Origin: Chloroflexota bacterium | GTDB lineage: Bacteria > Chloroflexota > UBA5177 > JANWHV01 | Length of the DNA stretch: 22,963 nt | Reading direction: 5' to 3' | Assembly (NCBI GenBank): GCA_025924845.1 | Contig: JAICHN010000024.1 | Coordinates: forward strand, 1 to 22,963 | Shown here: in pieces, positions 1-6,734 of the stretch | Numbering within the stretch: position 1 is the stretch's first letter | Layout of the letters: every line of letters begins with the position of its first letter | The notes under the pieces: generated by a model | Told to the model about the DNA's origin: nothing | The model's input: only the letters and a program-made list of their open reading frames with translations | The model's database searches: none | Translations under genes and position numbers: made by a program

Positions 1-5
1 CTTCA

Positions 6-884
6 ATGGAACGGGCGCCGACCGGCCCTCTGGTTCTGGACATCGGCGAAGATGTGGGCGCGCTGATCGTCTTTACGGATCGTGCTCTACGCGGCCACGA
101 GATCGAGGTAAGCCCGAAGGATAACAGCGCGCGTCGTACCCACACCGAGGTGCTGGAACGGCGAGCCGCGGGCCGGGCGGTCTTTGCGGGCGTATTCTCT
201 CATTTGCGGGCAGGGGCCTACAGTATATGGCGCGACGTGCTGACCGACGAGGACATCGAGATCGTGGGCGGCGCCGTGGCCGAAGTAGACTGGCGGCACC
301 TTACCGATCCGGCCGATTTCCGGCTCAGCCGCCCCGACCCGAGCACCGGTTCGGGCGGATCCCCCATCGTCGTGCCCGAGGGCGCTCGCGCTCTGCTGCC
401 CGCCCGCTATCAGCCGGGCAAGCCGGTCAGCGCCGCGCCCATGGGTGCGGCACCAATGCGCTATGCGGAGGACGGCGCCGTAGCCTGGGATAGTATGTGG
501 ACTCAGTTCTGCGACCTGGCCCTGGCCGGTGGCCCCAGACATCGGGATACATTGCTGGAGCCGGCCGCGGGCAACGAGGTACAGGCGGCGCCGGCCCGTT
601 ACAGCCAGGTGGTGGCTGAACTGGAGCGAGGTCTTCGCCTGGTAACCGGTCTGGATACGGTGCGGAGCAGCGCTCCTGGGTGGGTAGGCATCCGGTGTGA
701 CAGTGAACGGATGGCCCGCTGGCTGCTGAGTGCTGTCGCGGTCGAAAACATCAGTGTCCGCCGCGAGGGCACGGACCTCTTCTTGCCGGCCGCCCCCAGC
801 TTCCGGCTCGACCAGGAGATTAAGAGCGTGGTAACAGTGGTCGCCAAAACTCACCATTATTGGCTGGAACATCGCGCGGACTAG
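6..884 (+). CDS. conserved two-part protein of unknown function
   Basis: This encodes 292 residues and I cannot assign a function. Residues 1-100 look beta-rich and begin with a compact 'LVLDIGEDVGALIVFT' stretch followed by 'EIEVSP', 'AVFAGVF' and 'LRAGAYSIW', a pattern I associate with an uncharacterised domain in actinobacterial and Chloroflexota proteins. A proline- and glycine-rich linker (about 105-155) leads to a second part (about 160-288) with 'WDSMWTQFCDLALAGGPRHRDTLLEP', then 'SAPGWVGIRCDSERMARWLL' and a conserved-looking C-terminus 'EIKSVVTVVAKTHHYW'. There is no signal peptide or membrane segment, so it is probably cytoplasmic. The ATG at position 6 is nearly at the window edge, so an upstream start cannot be excluded. 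It ends in GAC-TAG, which shows that TAG is used as a normal stop in this genome. Confidence is high for a real gene and low for its role. Confidence 0.8.
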   Translation: MERAPTGPLVLDIGEDVGALIVFTDRALRGHEIEVSPKDNSARRTHTEVLERRAAGRAVFAGVFSHLRAGAYSIWRDVLTDEDIEIVGGAVAEVDWRHLTDPADFRLSRPDPSTGSGGSPIVVPEGARALLPARYQPGKPVSAAPMGAAPMRYAEDGAVAWDSMWTQFCDLALAGGPRHRDTLLEPAAGNEVQAAPARYSQVVAELERGLRLVTGLDTVRSSAPGWVGIRCDSERMARWLLSAVAVENISVRREGTDLFLPAAPSFRLDQEIKSVVTVVAKTHHYWLEHRAD

Positions 885-1064
885 ACCGCGCGCCTGAGCC
901 GGCAAAGCATCCTGAGTCGCAAAGCCCGTAGCCCGCGCCCCGCCCCGGCGAGATCGTCGCCGTCCGCCTGCGGCACGATGATGGAATGGATAAGCTCTTC
1001 CTTGACAGCCGGGAGGACGTTCCCTCGCCGCCCTTTGTTAACATTGGCATATTGGGTGAGGGAG

Positions 1065-1874
1065 ATGGATAGGCGATTGCCGGAGCCATTGGCAGCGACG
1101 CTAGGGCCGGTCCTGGCCACGGAAATGCCCCCGCAGGGGAGCGCCTTTGCGGTCGCGATTGTAACGACGAGCCGGGGACGGTTCGTGATCAAGTGGGGGA
1201 TGACACCGGCGACGAGGAGCGAACTTGCCGACGAATCGCATGTGCTTAAAGCGCTGCGGAAGCAGCGGCCGTTCGTTGCCGCACCCGTGGGTTACATTCC
1301 CGAGACTGATACGAATGCGTATGCCTTCACCTATATCGAAGACTAGACAATGCTCGCGGCTCTCGGGCGGGCGGATGAAGCGGAGAAGCACGCGCTCATC
1401 GCCCAGTTTGGGGCTGTCCTACGTCGGATTCATGGTTGGATGCCGCGGTTGCCCCGCCCGGCCGATTGGCTAAGCAGGATAATCAGGCGCGAACAGGCCC
1501 GGATGGAGATCCTGCGGGTCGGCGCCGTCATCCGCGGCACCCATACACGATTCGACGGGCAGGACGCACGGCGTATCGCCGGCGAGCTTCGAGCGTGGGG
1601 GTCAGGCATCACCACGGACATCACCTTCGGTCATGGCGACTTTTGCCTGCCGAACGTCCTGGTGCATTGCGGTACGGTCGTCGGGGTCATTGACTGGTCA
1701 CGCGGCGGCTTTGCCGATCGGCGGTTCGATCTCGCCACGGGCCTGTTTACTCTGCGCTATAACCTGGCTGACTCTGCGTACCTCACAACCTTCCTGCGCG
1801 CCTACGGCTACGAGAAGCCGGTTGAGACGCTGCATATGTTCGAGGCGCTGCACGCGTTGACCTGTTTCCGCTAA
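1065..1874 (+). pseudogene. aminoglycoside/choline-type phosphotransferase interrupted by in-frame TAG
   Basis: One continuous reading frame encodes an APH-fold kinase but is broken by TAG at 1344-1346. The first part carries the nucleotide-binding lysine strand 'GRFVIKWG' and a helix-C-like 'ELADESHVLKAL', ending at the hinge 'AFTYIED'. The second part resumes in the same frame ('TMLAALGRADEAEKHAL...LRRIHGW') and holds the Brenner motif 'HGDFCLPNVLV' (from about 1633) and the metal-binding 'GVIDWSRGGFADRRFDLA'. Neither half alone has all catalytic elements. A GAG-to-TAG change would account for the stop, since hinges in this family often read 'YIE-D/G-E-T'. An ATG at 1350 could restart translation but would give only the C-terminal lobe. 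The frame is open from an ATG at 978; I prefer ATG 1065, behind GGTGAGGGAG, because the residues before it look unlike the family. It may be a recent pseudogene, a sequencing error or a readthrough gene. The substrate cannot be read from the sequence. Confidence 0.8.
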
Positions 1875-1981
1875 GCCTTCCACCTGGACCGGCACTGCCT
1901 ACACCCACAACCGTGCCGTCATTGAACCTGGGTACCGATCTCCAGCAGCCCGCCTCTGAGCGACGTGAAGGTGCTACATCC

Positions 1982-4036
1982 TCAGCGTTCCAGCACCACC
2001 ATGGCATGCCCGTCTACGCGGGGAACTCGGGTCCGTGCGTAGGGCCCGTCCATCGTCACCACAAGAGGCGTGCGCTCGGGGGCAAGATAGGCCGCGCTCG
2101 GCGTCCAGCCGGTACGCACGGCCAGCGGAACATCGTAGAGGGGGATGACATCCTCCACCAGGTCGAGATCGGGCGTTCGCCGCTGCGGTACATAATGCAG
2201 GATGTGGCATACCAGCCGCTCCGCCCGGCCCTCGGCCTCGGCCTGGTGCAGAAGCGTAACCTCGGCGGTAGTTGGTCCTTCCAGACGAACCAACGAATCG
2301 GGGAGCAACCGATCGAGCAAAGCGCCGACGATCTGGCGATAGACCGGGTAGCCGTGGCGCTGATAGGCGCGGAAAATAGGATGGGCCAGGTAGGCGACGC
2401 GCTCATGCAAGATGACGGCGGCCAGGTCACTGGCCGCCGTCGGATCCGGCGGCGTCTGCGCATGGGAGCTGAAGTGGTCCCAGGCGCGCGAGAAGTAGGG
2501 CGGCACGACCTGGGCGAGTACGTCAGTACCGGAATGGGCGCGCACGGCGCTGCCCTGTTCATAAAGCACATGATCCATGGCGGGGATGTCGCGATCGAGA
2601 CCGTTGGCGGGGCGGAGGAATTCGACGTCATGGCGCGCTGGCCCGAGGTAGTCCAGCCCAATCTCTTCGAGGGCAAAGCCCATCCCGTCGTCCGCGAGGC
2701 CGGATTGGTGACTCAGGATCAAAGCTCCCCCCTGCTCCAGATGGGCCCGCAGCCTGGCGGCAAGTGGCCCATCGAGCCGCACGCAATCCGGCGCGATCAC
2801 GACGCGGTAGGAGGAGAGATCCGAGGCCGCGTCAAGCACCGCGCAGGGCACGCCAAGTTCGAGCAGCAGGTGCAAGGCGCCCGATGCGCTGTCCTGGCCG
2901 TCGGGCCTGGTGTCGTCTAAGAGATCCCTGGGTAGGAGCAGCCCAACCTCGGCCAGGGGCACCGCATCGATACACCACGGCTCTTTGGCCTCGACCGCCG
3001 CGTAGGTAGCGCCGATGCGCCGGTAGGCCTCCTGGTTCAGGGCGCCGCGCGGGGGCAATTGATCGCCGATCGAACATTTGGCGCCGAGCGCCAGGGCGCG
3101 AAAGCACTCGTAATCGAGCGCTGCCTGGCTCTTGACCGTACCGAAGTCGGCCCATGATCGGTGAAAAGCGCCGGTCATGCCAAGCATCGGCTTATCCAGC
3201 GCCTGGAAAAAGCGGCCATAAAGGGCGAAGTGAGTGTAGCCCCAGCCGCCGCTCGGCAGTGACTCGATCTCCCAGTGGGTAAAGTAGGGCGCTTCCGGTC
3301 TGTTCCCCTCGGCGGGATCGCCGGAGAGACGGAGGCGGCTATTGAAGAAGAGGGGCAGGCCGGGTCGGATCGACCAGGCTAGCTCGCTAATCCGCGCCAT
3401 GAAGCGCCGCTCCACCAGCAGGGCATGACCACGCAACTCGTCCTCGAGCTCCGGATCCAGGCCCATCGCCTGCATCTCGCTCAGGCAATGGACACACACG
3501 CAGCCCGGCATCACCGTCTTTACGATGTCGAGGAACAGGCCGTCGACCGGGTAGCCGCGCAGCACTTCCTCTACCTGCGCCGCGACCTGATCGGCGTACG
3601 GGCTGTTCATGCACAGCCATTGCCAGCCGTGCTTTGCGGGCACACCCAGTGGTCCCCGGCCCGCCGGGCGGCCATCCGGAGCGATCTGACGCCACTCAGG
3701 ATGCCGGGATGCCGCGTCTTCGTTCCAGACCACGGTAATGTAGGCGGGCACCCGAATGCCGTGCCGGTGGCATGCCGCGATTTGCTCGCCAAGCAGATCG
3801 CGGCGCAGGAAAGGATGTACCTGCCCTACCTTACTGGGGTAGTAGCACATACCATGATGGCACACCGCGAAGCAGGTGATCGAGTCGATGTGGGCTTCGC
3901 TCAGGGCGCGGGCAAAGGCCTCCGGTTCAAAATCGTCGCCCACGCCGGGGATGAGCGGGGAGGTATGGAAGTCAAGGTGGACCTGGCGGAACCGCAAGTC
4001 GGGCGCCGCCGGTATACTCAAGTCCTGCTTCGCCAA
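1982..4036 (-). CDS. glycoside hydrolase-like protein (GHL6-like barrel plus GH42-type trimerisation domain)
   Basis: This encodes 684 residues from a TTG start at 4036, chosen because AAGGA sits 9 bases upstream and the mature fold begins soon after ('LRFRQVHLDFHTSP'). The frame stays open to 4234, but the added residues are Arg/Pro-rich and unlike the family. Residues about 15-340 resemble a hypothetical-glycosidase TIM barrel: 'HGIRVPAYITVVWNEDAASRHPEW', then 'GYPVDGLFLDIV' with the likely key Asp near residue 170, followed by a Cys cluster 'GCVCVHC' (about 179-184) typical of this group. Residues about 355-495 resemble the amidotransferase-like trimerisation domain of GH42 beta-galactosidases ('VVIAPDCVRLDGPLAARLRAHLEQGGALILS'). 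The C-terminus is probably a beta-sandwich. There is no signal peptide, so a cytoplasmic role on imported sugars is likely. It is divergent from a sugar ABC permease at 4324. The substrate is unknown, and the name is by fold resemblance only. Confidence 0.8.
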   Translation of the reverse strand: MAKQDLSIPAAPDLRFRQVHLDFHTSPLIPGVGDDFEPEAFARALSEAHIDSITCFAVCHHGMCYYPSKVGQVHPFLRRDLLGEQIAACHRHGIRVPAYITVVWNEDAASRHPEWRQIAPDGRPAGRGPLGVPAKHGWQWLCMNSPYADQVAAQVEEVLRGYPVDGLFLDIVKTVMPGCVCVHCLSEMQAMGLDPELEDELRGHALLVERRFMARISELAWSIRPGLPLFFNSRLRLSGDPAEGNRPEAPYFTHWEIESLPSGGWGYTHFALYGRFFQALDKPMLGMTGAFHRSWADFGTVKSQAALDYECFRALALGAKCSIGDQLPPRGALNQEAYRRIGATYAAVEAKEPWCIDAVPLAEVGLLLPRDLLDDTRPDGQDSASGALHLLLELGVPCAVLDAASDLSSYRVVIAPDCVRLDGPLAARLRAHLEQGGALILSHQSGLADDGMGFALEEIGLDYLGPARHDVEFLRPANGLDRDIPAMDHVLYEQGSAVRAHSGTDVLAQVVPPYFSRAWDHFSSHAQTPPDPTAASDLAAVILHERVAYLAHPIFRAYQRHGYPVYRQIVGALLDRLLPDSLVRLEGPTTAEVTLLHQAEAEGRAERLVCHILHYVPQRRTPDLDLVEDVIPLYDVPLAVRTGWTPSAAYLAPERTPLVVTMDGPYARTRVPRVDGHAMVVLER

Positions 4037-4115
4037 GGCGGTATATCCTTCCCACTCCTCAGAGTGAGGATCAGTAAAGCAGCTATAGCGGTGGAAACCC
4101 CTACCATTGTACCGA

Positions 4116-4121
4116 TCAGTG
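4116..4121 (-). promoter_or_regulatory. possible -10 element for the glycosidase-like gene
   Basis: On the minus strand the hexamer here reads TACAAT (5 of 6 to TATAAT). It would start a transcript near 4109, with a leader of about 73 bases that contains a small CCTCA/TGAGG hairpin just before the ribosome-binding GAGGAG...AAGGA. No good -35 is seen at 16-18 bases, so this is tentative. Confidence 0.3.
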
Positions 4122-4273
4122 GGTGGCCGGGCGAGGGCCGGCCGTGGGCGCGGGCGGGCGAGCCTGGAGACTCGCGCTCCTATTTTTGAGCCTGCATGAC
4201 TGGAGTTAAGCACCTCCACAATTGCGAGGCGCACCCGTCGGCGCCTGCTGGGAAAACGCCGCCGCTCCTCCTG

Positions 4274-4282
4274 TGCTAGACT
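4274..4282 (+). promoter_or_regulatory. extended -10 candidate for the orphan sugar permease
   Basis: TGCTAGACT fits an extended -10 (TGn followed by a TATAAT-like hexamer, 4 of 6). The predicted start near 4289 leaves a leader of about 35 bases before the ATG at 4324. No -35 consensus is present, which extended -10 promoters can tolerate. Similar TGCTA elements precede the kinase gene and mnmG in this window. Confidence 0.35.
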
Positions 4283-4323
4283 GGAACTCGGTTAGTTCAC
4301 CCATCAACGAAACCGAGGTTTTC

Positions 4324-5208
4324 ATGGCGGGGCAGGCCGTCCCCATCCGGTTTGGGCCGCAAGGCCGTCGCCGGCTGGAGCACTTCGGCGGCAGCCTACT
4401 CCGCATCGGCCTGCTCTGGACGATTAACCTGTTCTTTCTGTTCTTCTTCCTCTTCCCCTTTTACTGGCTGACGATTACGTCGCTCAAGCCGCCGTCCGAG
4501 GTCTACGCATTCCCGATCCACTGGCTGCCCAGCCGGCTGTATTGGGGCAACTACCACGCCGTCTTCTTTTATATGAACTTTCAACAGTACCTGTTCAACA
4601 GCACGGTCGTGGCACTGGTATCGACCTGCATCGCCCTCGTGCTCAGCGCGGGCGCCGCCTATGCCCTGGCCAAGCTGCCCCTCCCCGCCAAGCGAATCAT
4701 GCTCGTGCTCGTCGTACTGATGGTGTCCATCTCCGCGATTACCCTAGTCCCCACCCTCTATCTGCTGCTTCGCGATATCGGCTGGCTCAATACCCGAAGG
4801 GCCTTGATTGCCCCGTACGTGGCGGTGTCCTTGCCTTTCGCGATCTGGATTCTCACTATCGCCTTCCGGGACATTCCGACCGAGTTAACCGAACAGGCGG
4901 AGGTCGATGGCTGCACGCCGCTCCAGGTGCTCTGGCGGCTGATCGTGCCCCTGGCATCGCCCAGCCTGCTTACGGCCGGAGTAATCATCTTCCTCACGGC
5001 CTGGAACGAGTTCGAATTCGCGGCCATTTTCATCCTGGACGTGCATTCAAGCATGGGGACGGCGCCGGTTGCCCTGGCGGGCGCGGGCGGATCGTGGGGC
5101 GTGGTGTCCGCGGCGAGCGAGGTGGTGGTTCTGCCCGTGATCGCCATCGTCTGGATCTTTCAAAACCGGATCGTGCAAGGGCTGACCGCGGGCGCCTTGA
5201 AGGGTTAA
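4324..5208 (+). CDS. MalG-type carbohydrate ABC transporter permease (orphan)
   Basis: This encodes 294 residues. The ATG at 4324 has GAGG five bases upstream; the frame is open from 4222, but the extra residues do not look coding. About six membrane segments can be picked out: 'LLWTINLFFLFFFLFPFYWLTI', 'YLFNSTVVALVSTCIALVL', 'IMLVLVVLMVSISAITLVP', 'APYVAVSLPFAIWILT', 'LLTAGVIIFLTAWNEFEFAAI' and 'VVVLPVIAIVWIFQ'. The cytoplasmic coupling (EAA) loop reads 'ELTEQAEVDGCTPLQVLWRLIVPLASP'. This is the usual layout of the second permease of sugar importers (MalG/UgpE class). A working importer needs a MalF-type partner, a binding protein and an ATPase; none is adjacent. The only sugar-related neighbour is the divergent glycosidase-like gene. 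It may use subunits encoded elsewhere or be the remnant of a lost operon. Confidence 0.88.
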   Translation: MAGQAVPIRFGPQGRRRLEHFGGSLLRIGLLWTINLFFLFFFLFPFYWLTITSLKPPSEVYAFPIHWLPSRLYWGNYHAVFFYMNFQQYLFNSTVVALVSTCIALVLSAGAAYALAKLPLPAKRIMLVLVVLMVSISAITLVPTLYLLLRDIGWLNTRRALIAPYVAVSLPFAIWILTIAFRDIPTELTEQAEVDGCTPLQVLWRLIVPLASPSLLTAGVIIFLTAWNEFEFAAIFILDVHSSMGTAPVALAGAGGSWGVVSAASEVVVLPVIAIVWIFQNRIVQGLTAGALKG

Positions 5209-5316
5209 GCCGACTCCGGACCCATAAAGCCCCGATCGAGCGGGTTGTTCCGGTCGCCCCCACCGCACATGACTGGGGTCGGCAAGATGATTTCGCGCAG
5301 CTTTCTTCCCGGCCTG

Positions 5317-6498
5317 CTACGTCATCGCCTGATCCAGATCCTCGATGATGTCCTTGGCCGCCTCGATCCCGACTGACAGACGGATTAGCCCCGGCGCGAT
5401 GCCTGCCCGATCCTTCTCGGCCGCAGTCTGGAAGCTGTGGACCATAGAGGCCGGATGGGTAATCAAGGTCTCGACCGAGCCCAAACTGACCGCCGGCACG
5501 CACACCCTGGTGCGGGCCACGGCCCGGTAGGCCGCGTCAAAGCCGCCCTTCAACTCGAAGGCCAGCATACCGCCGAAGCCGCCGGTCATCTGCTGTTTGG
5601 CCAGGTCGTGCTGCGGATGGGAGGGCAGACCGGGAAAGTACACACGGGCAACAGCGGGATGACCCTCCAGAAAGTGGGCCACCTCCAGAGCATTCGCGTT
5701 ATGCCGCTCCATGCGAAGAGTGTAGGTATGCAGACCGCGCTGCAGCAGCCAGGCGTCGAATGGGTGCAGCACGGGGCCATATTGGCGCAAGTACTCCCAC
5801 ATGGCGGCGACCCGTGCCTTCGTGCCGAGAATGACGCCGGCCGTTACGTCGCTATGCCCATTCAGATACTTCGTGGCGCTATGAATCACAATGTCGTAGC
5901 CAAGATCCAGGGGACGTTGGTTGAAGGTAGAGGCGAAGGTATTATCCGTAATCGCCAGGGCGCCGGCCTGATGCGCCAGCTCCGCCGTGGCCCGCAGATC
6001 GGTGAGATCCATGGTGGGATTGGTCGGACTCTCGGTATAGATCACTTTCGTGTTCGGGCGAACCGCCCGCGCGAACGCTTCCACATCCTTCTGATCCACC
6101 TGCGTCACTTCGATGCCGTAGCGCGGCAAGGTGGTGGTCATTTGGGAAAGGGTGGCCGTGTAATGAGTGTGCTGCGCCACCACATGATCGCTCGCGCGGA
6201 GATTCGCCATCAAGGCGATGGTTACGGCGGCCATGCCGGAACCGACCGCCAGTGCCGCCTCGGCGCCTTCCAGGTCGGCCAGGATCGCCTCGACCTCCTT
6301 GGTGTTCGGCGTGCCCAGTCGCCCGTAGAACATAGCCGGGGCTACCGATAGGGCCAGGGCCGCCCCTTCTTCGGGCGTCGCCATCTGGAAGGTACTCGTC
6401 TGATAGATTGCCGGCGCCACCGGAGCGGCAACGCCGTGCCGCCAGGTACCGTGAATCAGGCGCGTCTCTAGGGCGGGCCGCTGCTCGTGCTCGTTCAT
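5317..6498 (-). CDS. Cys/Met-metabolism PLP-dependent lyase (cystathionine gamma-lyase/synthase class)
   Basis: This encodes 393 residues, the normal length for the family, which forms cytosolic tetramers acting on cystathionine, homocysteine, methionine or O-acyl-homoserine. The PLP lysine is in 'HSATKYLNGHSDVTAG' (about K210), with the cofactor Asp in 'ITDNTF' (about D185). The phosphate-binding 'YGRLGTPNT' (Y58, R60) comes from the neighbouring subunit. The active-site Tyr is in 'HTHYTAT' (about Y113), and the C-terminal substrate-binding region reads 'SLGSVETLITHPASM' and 'GLIRLSVGIE'. The position after that Tyr is not the Cys typical of classical methionine gamma-lyases, so a strict MegL call is not supported. 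MetB, MetC and Mcc/CGL activities cannot be separated by eye. The start is ATG 6498 or the in-frame GTG 6501; AGGGGG lies upstream of both. The gene is convergent with the permease and divergent from the peptide transporter. Confidence 0.9.
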   Translation of the reverse strand: MNEHEQRPALETRLIHGTWRHGVAAPVAPAIYQTSTFQMATPEEGAALALSVAPAMFYGRLGTPNTKEVEAILADLEGAEAALAVGSGMAAVTIALMANLRASDHVVAQHTHYTATLSQMTTTLPRYGIEVTQVDQKDVEAFARAVRPNTKVIYTESPTNPTMDLTDLRATAELAHQAGALAITDNTFASTFNQRPLDLGYDIVIHSATKYLNGHSDVTAGVILGTKARVAAMWEYLRQYGPVLHPFDAWLLQRGLHTYTLRMERHNANALEVAHFLEGHPAVARVYFPGLPSHPQHDLAKQQMTGGFGGMLAFELKGGFDAAYRAVARTRVCVPAVSLGSVETLITHPASMVHSFQTAAEKDRAGIAPGLIRLSVGIEAAKDIIEDLDQAMT

Positions 6499-6556
6499 CA
6501 CCCTATCCCCCTGTTAAATACCATACGAATAGTCGGTCTCCAGGCTCACCTTCGGA

Positions 6557-6630
6557 CAGCGTCAACTGTAGCACGCCGGAGATGAATGAAAGTGTTAAGG
6601 ACTACAGATGTACAATCTGGGTTGACGCTG
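6557..6630. promoter_or_regulatory. 10-bp inverted repeat pair in the divergent lyase/transporter control region
   Basis: CAGCGTCAAC at 6557-6566 is exactly the reverse complement of GTTGACGCTG at 6621-6630, with 54 bases between the arms. Each arm also contains TTGACG, reading outward toward its own divergent gene, but no matching -10 sits at the standard distance. A TACAAT hexamer lies at 6611-6616 and a smaller symmetric site TGCAA-N7-TTGCA at 6643-6659. These could be binding sites for a shared regulator of the lyase and the peptide operon. No regulator gene is adjacent. Confidence 0.4.
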
Positions 6631-6734
6631 ATTTTTGAACAGTGCAACGCTCATTTGCATACGTGGCTCATCATTAATCTTCCCTTACCTAGAGGCGTAT
6701 GCGAATCAGATCCGGAATATCTGAGAGGCTTACC

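Noticed and set aside
1344..1346. Recoding of TAG as an amino acid.
   Set aside because: Other genes here (884, 5317) end with TAG in normal positions, and no suppressor tRNA is in the window.
1913..2920. 335-codon plus-strand frame and the 254-codon frame at 3425-4189.
   Set aside because: Both are antisense to the glycosidase-like gene, with Arg/Gly-rich, family-less sequence.
5317..6498. Specific call as methionine gamma-lyase.
   Set aside because: The Cys typical of that enzyme's active site is not at the expected place; the general PLP-lyase class is as far as the sequence goes.
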